DNA from: Capra hircus
Taxonomy: Eukaryota; Chordata; Mammalia; Artiodactyla; Bovidae
Reading direction: 5' to 3'
DNA length: 64,000 nucleotides
Assembly: GCF_001704415.2 (NCBI RefSeq)
Contig: NC_030816.1
Span: 82,276,713 to 82,340,712 of the forward strand
Part shown: positions 35,901-47,900 of the stretch, one piece after another
Layout: each line of letters starts with the position of its first letter
Numbering within the stretch: position 1 is the first letter of the stretch
Notes under the pieces: model-generated
Told to the model about the DNA's origin: nothing
Databases searched by the model: none
Seen by the model: the letters and a program-made list of their open reading frames with translations, nothing else
Position numbers and translations under genes: made by a program

Positions 35901-38900
35901 CAACACCTCTTCCGGGCTGGCTGTGCGGCATGAACCTCTTCCGGGTTGGCGGTGAGGGATGAACCTCTTCCGGGCTGGTGGTGTGGGATGAACCTCCTCC
36001 GGGCTGGCGGTGCCGGATACGTGAGAGATGGGCGGCGAGTGACCCCAGGGCGCTCGGATGTCAGGATGGAGAAAGGTGGGAAGCAGGAAACAGGCTGAGG
36101 TTTCCTTGATGCTATTTTGTTTTTTTCATGGGTTCAGTTTCAAACCTCTTGACCGTGAAGTGAAGTAGGACTTCCAAGATGTTTTGGGAGCCAGTTTCTG
36201 AGTGGGGTCCGGGGCAGGCAGGAGGTTGGGGACCGTCCCGGGGGCAGGACTGTTAGAAAGCAGGAGATCCATGGTGGGCGTCCGCGGGTCCGCAGCGTGG
36301 GGTCCTGAATCCGGGCTGGAGAGTTTCCAGAAGAGGGTGGGCGACCGTGGAGCAGGAGGGTCTGAGGCTGCGTCCATTTTCTTTTTTTCTGCACCGCTTT
36401 CTGGCCTCTTGAGCAGAGATCCGCCCGCTGATGGCCTGGTCACAGGGCTGTGGGCCGTCTGCTCATGGGTTCATGCTCGGGTATGGGGAGGTTTAGGCTT
36501 TAGTTTGACTGCGGGGACGTGTGGGCAGTTCAGCAGGGAGGTGGGCTGGGCAGAGGGACCCCTGGGTGCCTGGCCAGGAAAGAACGCCAGGAGGCACAGA
36601 GCCCGAGATGCTGGTTGGCTTCAGGGGGCGGTGGCCCGTGCAGTCCTGTGACTCCTCGGCCGGTGTTTCTCCCTTCTGTGGTGGCGTCTCGGAGTTCTCT
36701 GGACTGGGGTCAGCAGTGTGGGCTGGCGGTGCCGGGTTGAAAGCTCTGGGTGAGCTGTTTGAAAGCATTCAGGGACACGTGGCAAGCAGGCCAGTGGAGG
36801 AAGGCACGTCGTCAGCCTGTCTGTGGTCTGGGCAGTATCCCCTGGCCCAGGACACCAGGCCACCACATCCCTCCGGCGTGAGGTGGGATCCTGCCACTCG
36901 GGAAGTGGGGAGCAGAGAGACATGAGGCCTGGGGCCCAGCCCATTCCCTGCAAACCCCGGCCAGCTGGGCTGGCTGTGCGATGCCATTGGCTCACACTGG
37001 GGGCTTATTTTGCCTCCTTGGCGTCTTTTTTTTCTGCCCAGGTGGGTGAGACTTGATTGCCGAGCCAGGAAAATAGCTAATAAATTGGATTGAAGTGGAA
37101 AGGGAAACGGCAGGTTTTTACTGAGCCCCCAAGGAGAAAATTGGAAGCAAACCCAGAGTGGTCTGTGTGCTGCAGGAACTTCAGCCTTCTCACCTGCTGA
37201 GGAACTGTGCTTTTATAGTAAATCACCGATAATGCGTCTTGTTGATGATATGTTTTTAAATTCAAGCATTAAATATAACTATTCATATTCTGTCCTCTGT
37301 TTAGAGGTCATCTATTCTGAGCTGCTGGAAGGCCCTTGGCGCCCTCAGAGCCCCTGAGAGCAGCAGGTGGGGGTGACTTGGTGTAATTCTTTAAAACAAC
37401 TTCAGGCATACAGAGGAGTGGTGAAGACGGTGCTGGGTGTTTCTGCACCCCTCCACCAGGCTCCCCTGCGTGTCTTCATCCAGCATGTTTGTCAGAGCTC
37501 CGGTCCTCACTGGGGCCATGGCCTTGACGTCTGAGCATGTCTGCACGTCCCCTAGCATCCAGTCCATGTAGCTTTGTGTGCTGTTATGAGCCTGGAGGAC
37601 TTCCCAGGTGGTGCTAATGGTAAAGAATCCGCCTACCAATGCAGGAGATATAAGAGATGCGAGTTTGATCCCTGGGTCGGGAAGATCCCCTGGAGGAGGG
37701 CATGGCAATGCTCTCCAGTATTCTTCCCTGGAGAATCCCATGGACAGAGGAGCCTGGCGGGCTGCAGTTCATGGGGTCGCAAAGAGTCGGACATGCCTGA
37801 GTGACTGAGCACCCGTGTGTGGAGACGCCGCGTGCACCTGCGAGCAAGTCCTCCCTCTGCAGGGTGCACTGAGGCCTCTCACGGGGGTGGGGTGTGTGTG
37901 ACCCAGGAGACCGTCAGGACTGCCGAGGGCAGAGCTGTGGCATCTCGGGCAAGAATCTACCATCTGTCGGTTTCCCCGCCTGCAAATCCAAGGACTTCCT
38001 TGTTGAGTTCGTATCTGGCTCTCATAGTGTCAGGCTTTCAGGCCTCTTACCATCCTTAGGATCCCAAAGTTGAGCTGGGATCAGGCCACTTAATTCACTA
38101 GCTCTTGCTTCCCACACCCACCGGGGTTGTTTGTGGTTCCACATTCACACCCGAGTCCCAGACAGGAAGACTCCCGTTCCTTCATTTCTTTGCCGACCGC
38201 CCAATCTGAAAGTTCACTCGCGCGGGCCTGGTAGGCCCCGCAGGAGAGTGCTGACTCCGTGTCAGCAGCGCTACGTCAGAGGACTCGGGGGCCCTTTGCT
38301 CTGGGAGGCCGCCCTTCTGGGTTCCCGGCCAGCTGTGGCCTTGGGTCTGCAAGGGAAGGGGTGTGTGTGTGTGTGCTCACAGCTATGAACTTGATAAAGA
38401 GCAAACAACCTTCCCTTCTTTCCTGGTTCAGAGCCTGAGTCTCCTCCTCCAGGGGATTGTGTCATCCCCGCCTGCCCCGAAGGCGTGAGAAATTCCTTCC
38501 TGCTTCCTCAGCTCCTCAGGCCAGGAAACGTTGGGTCATAAAAAGAACAGCGGAAGCAAACCAAAACGGAAAACCTCAGAGGCTCTGATCTCTCCGGGCT
38601 TCTGGCATAGCGGGCAGCCTCCCCTTTGGGTCAGGGTCCTCGGAGCCCACATCCAGCCTGCCTGGGGCTGCTGGTTGAGGTCCCTGCCACGTCCCGACTG
38701 GCCTGCCCCTGATATAGGGAGTTCTAGAAGAGACATGATAACCTTTCCCACCACCGTTTGCTTGTGACCGAAGAAGAAAGGAGGGATGAATAAGAGGTGC
38801 CAGAGGAATGAGTGTTAGGACGGACCCTCGGAATGGGAAGGCTTTCCTGTTGGCGTACATCTCAGATGCCTGCAGGCGGCTTGCCTAGTGGCGTCAAACC

Positions 38901-41900
38901 CAGACCCCACAGCAAGGGCCAGGCCGAGCTTCACCCTGACGGGTGGGGTCAGCGAGGGGTCTCAGGTTGAGAGGGACCCTGGACAGGAAGCCCGAAGCCG
39001 GGGCCTGGCAGAAGATGAGGTAGACACATGATGCTGGGGGTGCCTGGAACCCCCCCCCGACCCCGCCCCGGTCCAGGCTTGACCCTGGCAGCTGATAGTC
39101 CCTGTGCAAGGAATTAGGGCCTCCTGGCCTGGGCCCTGCTCTGACCGCTGGAGGTGGGGGAGTAGAGGGGGTCAGCCTCCTGCGTCTCTGACCTGGTCCA
39201 TGTGCCCCCAGTGGACTTTGAGATACATCTTCCCCCCATGAGGGTGGGGTTGGCCTGGGGGCCCTGCAGCTCAGGGTGGCAGGAACCCTCCCCATGCCCT
39301 GCTGGGTCCAGAACACACCACACGGCCCCCAGCCCGGCCGTGGTCCCTGAGGTTATCTGGACAGTTTGGTGAGCCAGGTCGCCTGGTCTGGGGCTCCCGG
39401 GTGGGGGAGGCCCTCGCCTGCCGCCCCTCACCCCGGCTTCTCGCTGCAGGCTGGCGCCCATGCGGCTCTACACGCTTTCCAAGCATCACTTCGTCCTGGT
39501 GTTCGTCGTCTTCTTCGTCTGCTTCGGCCTGACCGTCTTCGTTGGGATCAGAGGTGAGGAACAGTTGTGTTTTTTGTTTTTTTGAAATATAATTGATTTA
39601 TAATGTTGAGTGAGTTTCTGCTGTTCAGGAAAGTGATTCATCTATACATATATTTATATATATTCTTGTTCGTGTTCTTCTCCCTGACGGTTTATCACAA
39701 GACGTTGAGTGTAGTTCCACGTGGTATATAGTAGGACCTTGTTTGTCTACCCTGTATGTTATAATTTGCCCCTGCTGACCCCAGACTCCACTCCAGCTCT
39801 CTCACGCCTCCCCTCCCCGCCTCGGCAACCGCAGGTCTGTTCTCTGTACCTGTGACTCTGTTTCTGTTCTGTAAATGAGTTTGTGTCATATTTTAGAGTC
39901 CACATAAAAGGGGTATCACCCGGTCTTTGTGTTTCTCTTTCTGATTTACTTCACTCAGTATGGTCATCTCTAGGTCCATCCATGTAGCTGCCCCATCATT
40001 CCATTCTTTTTATGGCTGAGTTGTAGACGTGTGCCACAGCTTTATCCACTCATCTGTCGCTGGGCATTTCGGTTGTTTCCAGGCCTGGCTATTGTGAATA
40101 GAGGTGCGTGTATCTTTTTGAATTATAGTGTTGTCCCAATATAAGCACAAGAGTGGGATTGTGCTGGGTCATAGAGCAACTCTATATTTAGTTTTTTGAG
40201 AAACCTCTGTACTGTTCTCCGTATGAATTTACATTCCCACAGTGTAGGAGGGTTCACTTTTCGCCACACCCTCTCCAGCATTATTTGTAGATGTTTTAAT
40301 GCCGGCCATTCTGACCAGTGTGAAGTGGGACATCGTTATAGTTTTGATTTTCATTTGTCTAGTAATCAGCAACGTTGAGCATCTTTTCCTGGGCCTGTCA
40401 GCCATCTGTATGTCTTCTTTGGGCTTCCTGTGGCTCAGATGGTGAAGAATCTGCCTGCAAAGCAGGAGACCCAGGTTGGGAAGATCCCCTGGAGGAGGGA
40501 ACGGCTACCGACTCCAGCATTCTTGCCTGGAGAACTCCATGGACAGAGGAGCCTGGCGGGCTACAGTCCATAGTATCGCAGAGAGTCAGACACAACTGAG
40601 TGACTTAGACCTTTTATGTCTTCTTTGGAGAAATGTCTATTTAGATCTGCTGCCTGTTTTTGTTTGGATTGGTTGTTTTTGTTTTTGGGGGTTTTTTTGA
40701 GTTGTATGAACTCCTTGTATATTTTGGAAATTAAGACCTCGTCAGTCAGATAATTTGCAGATATTTTCTCCCAGTTCATAGGTTGTCTTTTCATATTGTT
40801 TGCAGTTTCCTTTGTTATGCAAAAGCTTGTAAGTTTCATTCGATCCCTTTTGTTTATTTTTGCTTTTATTTCTGTTGCCTTGGGAGACTGACCTAAGAAA
40901 ACACCGCTAGGATTTTATGTCAGAGAATGTTTTGCCTATTCTCTTCTAGGAATTTTATGGTATCATGTCTTATATTTAAATTTTTAATTTATTTTGAGTT
41001 TATTTTTGTGTACGATGTGAGGATGTGTTCCAACTTCACTGATTTATATGCGGCTGTCCACTTTCCCAGCACCACTTGCTGAGGAGACGGTCTTTTCTCC
41101 ACTGTATATCCATTCTTGCCTCCCTTGTCAGAGGTCATTGACAGCAGGCGTCTGGGTTTGTCTTTGGGCTCTTTTCTCTGTTCCATTGATTCATATGTCT
41201 GTTTTTGTGCGAATGCCATGCTGTCTTGATTACTCTAATTTTACAGTATTGTCTGAAGTCTGGGAGGGTTATGCCTCCAGCCTTGTTCTTTTTCCTCAGG
41301 ATTGCTTTAGCAGTCCCAGGTCTTTTATGGTTCTATATAAATTTTAGGATTATTTGTTCTAGTTCTGTGAAAGTTGTTATGGGTAATTTGATAGGGATAG
41401 CATTAAATCAGTAGATTGCTTTGGGTAGTAAGGCCATTTTGATAATATTTTTCCAATCTATGGCCATAGGATATTTAACCATTTCTTTAAATCATCTTCA
41501 GTTTCCTTTACCAATGTTTATAGTTCTCAGAGTGCAAGTCTTTTACTTCCTTGGCTAGGTTTATTCCTAAGCATTTTATTTTTTTGATGTGATTTTAAAA
41601 GGGATTTTTTTTTTTTTACTTTCCCTTTCTAATATTAGTGTAAATAAATGCAGCTTATTTCTGTATGTTAATCTTGTATCCCGATGCCTTGCTGGATTTA
41701 TCAGCTCTGACAGTTTCATGTGAAGCCCTCAGGGGTCTCTGCATGTGGCACTGTGTCGCCGCTCTACAGTGGCAGGTCTGCCGCTTCCTTTCCGATTCGG
41801 GTAACTTTGGTTCTTCCTGTCCAGTCGCCCTTGCTGGGACTTCTAGTGCGCTGCTGAGTAAAAGTGGTGAGTGTGGGCCTCCTTGCCTTGGTCCAGATTT

Positions 41901-44900
41901 TAGCAAGAAGGCTTTCTGCATTCTGCCATTGAGTATTGTGTTGACTGTGGGTTTATCATAAATAGCTTTTATTATGTTGAGGTGGGTTCCCTCTTTACCC
42001 ACTTTGATAAGAGTTTTTGTCATGAGTAGATGTTGAGTTTTATCAAATGCTTTTTCCACACCTATTGAGATGATCATGTGGATTTTATCTTTTATCGACA
42101 GGGTATATCACATTGCGTGTGTTGAACCATTCTTGTGACGCTAGGATGAATCCCAATTGGTCATGGAGTATGATCTTTTTTTTTTTATGCTGTTGGATTT
42201 GGTTTGTTTATATTTCGTTGAAAATTTTTCTGTCTATATTCATCAAACATAGTGGCCTGTAATTTTCTTTTTTGATAGTATCTTTGTCTGGTTTTGGTAT
42301 CAGGATGATGGTGTCTTCGTAGAGTAAATTTGGGAATGTTCCCTGAGGTGAGCAGTTTTTGGCCTTCTTATCATTTACAGTTACCTTGGTGCAGTGCCAT
42401 TCAGATCAGCTTAGCTGTACCCACTTGCTCTCAGCCCCTGATGACCCCATCACGAAAGGTGATGCACAGAGGGGTGACCCTGGTCTTGCCCTTCACAGCA
42501 GCCAAGGCCTACGCTCAGCTTGGCAGCGCTGGGCGCCCTTGACCATGTTCTCTGTGTTGGAAGAGTCTGTTTTGCTCTGGGACCTGCCCTGGGTGTTGGG
42601 GGAATCCAGAATATGCTGTTTGATGGAGGAGACAGACCATTTAACTGGTTCCAGTGCAGCAGATAAGGGGTGAGAGCGGTGAGCATAGGATAGAGGTAAC
42701 CATGGAGGCGGGGGGCGGGGGGGGTGCAGTATGCAGGCTCTGACAGCTGCTGGGTTTATCTATTCAAATTATGGATTCCGGAAGTGGGAAATTAACTGTA
42801 GGATGGGTTTGGGGACCCCCTGGGCCCACTGTGATGCATATCTGAGGTAAAATCCCATTGATCACCTGGCCTCCATAGGTCCCTACTCCGGTACCACAGC
42901 GGAGTTTTGAGTCTCTTAAAATCACCATCAGTTCAGAGCCAGTGTCCAGCAGTTCCCCAAATTAATCATCTGATTTTCCCCAGTGCTGGTCCTAGTAGAA
43001 GACCTGAGGTTCCTCTAGGAGAATGACTGACAGTCCAAGTGTTTGGTGGTGCACTGGGATGCTTTCTTAAGGAGACCCAGCCTTCCCTTTGTTCAAGGGC
43101 CTTTGGGTCTGTAAACTGGCTCATATTTGGAAACTGCTGCTGGGTTATGGTTCTCTGTTTTTATGACGTACATTAGACCTTTGTACGCTTGACTTGAACT
43201 TTGCTGCTTATGCAGATCAAGTAAGGATTTGTTGGGCTCCCTGTGTCTTTCACATCTGGACCACCCCGATCAGGTAGCTCACGCCATAGGTCTGTGGGAA
43301 TCAGATTGTCTGACTGCCGTGACTCTGCGGTCCGTCACGGTGAGCACACCCACCATGCCTTGGGCAGTTGGTGTCACCTCGTGGCCCCTGCCTCCCCTGG
43401 GATCCGGCTCCTGCCCCTGCATCTTGTTTCCCAGCTTGGGGGCCGTAGTTCCCATGGTAAGGCCCGGCCTGCAGAGCAGGACAATCATAGAGCCCTTTAG
43501 GGATGCAAAATCACACCAGTGGTGAAAGGCATGTCTTCTGGACTCTCCCAGTGGGTCTTAAATGACAGATCCACCCTAGCAATCCCAGCCCCTAAGTCTG
43601 TGACCCTCCCCCCCCACCCCAACCACACACTGAACCTGGGCAGGTGCAGCGTTTCTGATTCACTCACTGGAACCACCTTTGGGTCCCTGTGTTAGCCAAC
43701 CACCCAGTCAGACCCTGGCAGCCCTTTCCGACTCCCTGAGCTACAGCTTTTCAGTGCAGAGTCTCTGCTTAATGAGCCCATATCCATCTGATGGGCCTGA
43801 GACAGCTTCACGTTCCTTCCGCTGTCGTCGCACACCGTGTTCCCTGGATTTCTGTCAGCATAAATCAGGAAACTCAGGTCGTTCTTCAGGCACGTAGCGT
43901 GCGTCCTCACGGGTCCCGTGCCTCCCCCCCGCCCCCGGGGCCTGCTGGGATGCCAGTCTAGTTACAGGCCTAGAGGTGAAGAGGGCAGGTCACATGGAGA
44001 AGCGGTGTGGTCCCGTGTGGCCACTGCCTCCGAGGAGCCGTCCCTGATTGCTTAGGCGGGGCAGGGCTGGTCCGTCAGGAGGAGGCAGGAAGGCCCCTTC
44101 CAAGGGGAATGGGGAGAGTGTCCCACTGGGAAAGGACTTGTGGGAATTTAGTGTACCCAGCTTTGTCAGACCCTCCCGTGTGTCCCTGGAACAGCCTTCT
44201 GTTCTCTCCCAGTCAGCACAGTCACTTCAGCAGGGAGACTGCCTGCGAGGCTGGCTGCTCAGCTGGGCTGTAACTCAGCCAGTCACAGGATGAGATCTTC
44301 AGAAGTCTCAGCCCTGTGGCCGTAGGAAATAAGGGTGTCCGTCAGGGCCCACACAGGCGCTTTCAGATCAGGCAGGCGGCCCTTGAGCTGAGAATTCAAG
44401 TCCCTGAGCCCATCCTTGTCTCTCACCACCTTGTCCAGTGACATGAGGGGCAACCCGCCATCCGCATTAGGTTTGTTAGTTTTCCAAGAATGTTCTGAAG
44501 TATCCCTAAACAGAGTCACTTAACTCCTTGCTCCTTGTAATAAATGGCTGGTTAGGAGTATCTAATGAAAATATTTTGCATATGTTCCTGGACCATCCAT
44601 GCTCATTTTACTACTGGACATAAGTCGTTAGCATCTTCAATCAGATTAGAGAATCAGTTCCAGAACCCCCAGAGCCAGTTTAGAAAACTTACCCTCTCCC
44701 TGCTGATCCTAGGGAACCACTCTGGGTACCAGAATCTGTGTGAGTCAAGGTTCCCCAGAGAAACTGAATCAATGGGAGCTACAGAGAGTGGGGATAGATG
44801 AGAGAGGGATACTTTATCATAAGGCCTTGGCTCTCGTTACTGTGGGGACTGAGAGCTTCCACAGTCGGCAAGCTGGAGGCCCAGGAGAGCCGACAACGTA

Positions 44901-47900
44901 GTTCCTGCGTCTGAAGAGGGGTGAGGGCTCGTGTTACCAGCTGAAGGACAGAGGAGTGGAGAGCGAATCCTCCCTGACTCTGCTTTTGCTGTGTCCAGGC
45001 TTCACCGATTTGGACAAGGTCCACCCACACCGGGAGGGCAGCCTGCTTTACTTAGTCTGCTGATTCAGAAGGTGGTCTCATCCAGAAACACCCTCACAGA
45101 CACGCCCAGAGTAATGCTTCACCAGGTATCTGGGCACCATGGGCCCAGTCGAGTGGAAATACAAAATCGCCATCACAAGCCCTCTGCTCCCAGTGACTTT
45201 CTGCTGATACGTCTGCCCAGTCATGTCCAACACTTAGTGATCTCATGGGCCAGAGTCCACCAGGCTCCTCTGTCCATAGGATTTTCCAGGCAGGAATACT
45301 GGAGTGGGTTGCCATTTCCTTCTCCAGGAGATCTTCCCAATACAAGGATCAAACCTGTGTCTCTGTGTCTCCTGCATTGCCAGGCAGCTTCTGTACCACT
45401 AGCACCAAAGAAAGTTACTTTCTAGACTGAGGCCGTCAGGATTTCAGGGTTAGGAGCGTCTGAGGAGCCATTGGGCTTTGCAGATGAGGGAATGAGATCC
45501 AGAGAGCCTTTAGCTGAGGCTCGCGTCAAGACCTCCTGACTCCCAGTTCTTAACCCTTCCTGAGAGACCAGACTGCCTCACTTCCTGGGGCAGGAGCACA
45601 CTCGGATTGTGAGTCAGTTTGAAATGAGCCTGTCTTTCGGTTCCAGCCTCCTTCCTGTCGCGCTCAGCCTGCGTAGACACACCCCAGAGGGGTGCTCCTG
45701 CCCCGGTTGAGTTCTTAACTCGGGCATCTCCTGCTCCAAGCAGAGGGTGGTTGGCAGCAGGCTGGGCAAGGCCACAGGACAGCCCGGAACACCAGCAGGC
45801 TGCCGAGGGTTTGCTACAGCACAATCCAGTTCTGAATCGAATCAGGTTCACGGTGTTTCCTTTGACGACTTCTTTTAAGGCCAAAAAGCTCTGAAATATC
45901 ACGGCGTGAGATTCTTTGAAGCTTGATTCTCTGTTGTTTTGGTAAAAACCTTGAGAATATATTAGTATATGTCATGCCTTCTTAAAATCCTCAACTTAAT
46001 ATTTTTGGAAGGTTGGATTAATTGGGTGAATGGATCAAGGTGTATAATTTTTCAGCGGAAGTCTTTATACAAGCTGTGTAGACGGTATCTGTGTCACTGG
46101 TGCTTTCTTAAACCCACACACTGCAGAGAGAGCCTTCCCAGAGAGCAGGGGCCAGTGAGGGGAGCTGCGCACGGAATCCCGTGGAAATCGGGTGTGTTAT
46201 GTGGTGTCACGTTCTGTTCGCCTGAGTTGGGAGGTCATCGTGTGCAGCAGAGTAGATGTTGTATGTCTGTGTTCATATGTTTATATATTTTACATCCGTA
46301 TATATGTGTATTTGTGTATATATGTGTGTGTGTGTATAAAGCCTCCAAAGACAGACCAGGAAAAAGACTACCTCTGTATAATATATGAGAGTTTCTTGGC
46401 ATTTGGGAAAAAAATCAATAGATGAATTATCAATATAGTTATAACCTGCTTTTTCTTTCTCTGCTATGCTTTAGGACCCAAAGTGATCCAGACTTCTGCA
46501 GCTAATTTTTCACTAAATAATAGCAAAAAGGTAAGACTGGGTCTAAGTGGCAGCTGGTGGGCCCTGTAAATTTCTGAGCCACTAAGAAATGGTCCTGCTT
46601 AGAGGGCCATTAAGATCAACCTCCTCCTTGCCCTGCAGCTTGCTTCTCAGGCAACACACATTTCTTACTTGACCTTCAACTGCTGGCCTCGGTCCTAATT
46701 TGCTAAAATTACCTTTTCTGCTGTAACTGTGACCTCAGTGCTAAGGATGCATGGTGGTGTTACCCCTTAGGGAGCAGCAGTTCATTTCCAGTGGCTGGTT
46801 AGCTCATCCTGATTCCTCTCATGTGCAAATCTTTTTTTTTTTTAATCTTTATTGGAATTTTCTTCACACTTTTTGTTCAAATATCCTTCAGTTCAGTCTA
46901 GTCTCTCAGTTGTATCCGACTCTGTGACCCCATGGACTGCAGCACACCAGGCTTTCCTGTCCATCACCAACTCCCAGAGCCTGCTCAAACTCATGTCCAT
47001 TGAGTCGGTGATGCCATCCAACCATCTCATCCTCTGTCGTCCCCTACTCCTCCTGCCTTTAGTCTATCCCATCATCAAGGTCTTTTCCAGTGAGTCAGCT
47101 CTATGCTGAGGAGCCAAAGAATTGGAGCTTCAGCTGCAGCATCTGTCCTTCCAGTGAATATTCAGGGTTGATTTTCTTTAGGATTGACTGATCTCCTTGC
47201 AGTCCAAGGGACTCTCAAGAGTCTTCTTCAACACCACAGTTCAAAAGCATCAATTCTTTGGTGCTCAGCCTTCTTTATGGTCCAGTTCTCACATCCATAC
47301 ATGACTGCTGGAAAAACCATAGCTTTGACTATGGAGACCTTTGTGGGTGAAGTGATGTCTCTGCTTTTTAATACGCTGTCTAGGTTTATCATAGCTTTTC
47401 ATCCAAGGAGCAAGTGTCTTTTAATTTCATGGCTGTAGTCACCATCTGCAGTGATTTAGGAGCCTGAGAATGTAAAATCTCTCACTGTTTGGCAATGTGG
47501 CCCCCTCTAATTTTTCTTTCCAGGACCATGAAAGCTGAAAATAACACGTCGGTGATACACCTGGCATATTGATACTAAAAAAATGATTCTTGTGAATATG
47601 AAAATACTCACTGTTATCCTTCGTTAATTTATTATTTGCATCATCGTATGCACTTTAATTTTTTTTTTCTCCAAGGAGGCCTTTTCTTGTTATTTAAGTG
47701 GTTATATTGTCCCAACGCTGTAGAGGGTAGAAACCACCTGCTTAGACGTGGTTGGTGAGAATCAGATGTGGACTGCAGGAGAAGTTAGTCCATTCTTTTT
47801 CGGACGGCAGAATTTCACTTACATTGTCTAAAGGAAAACTAAATGTTTCTGTTTCCAAAGCTAACGTTTCAACCTTTTGTGTAAATTTGAATGTTGTATG

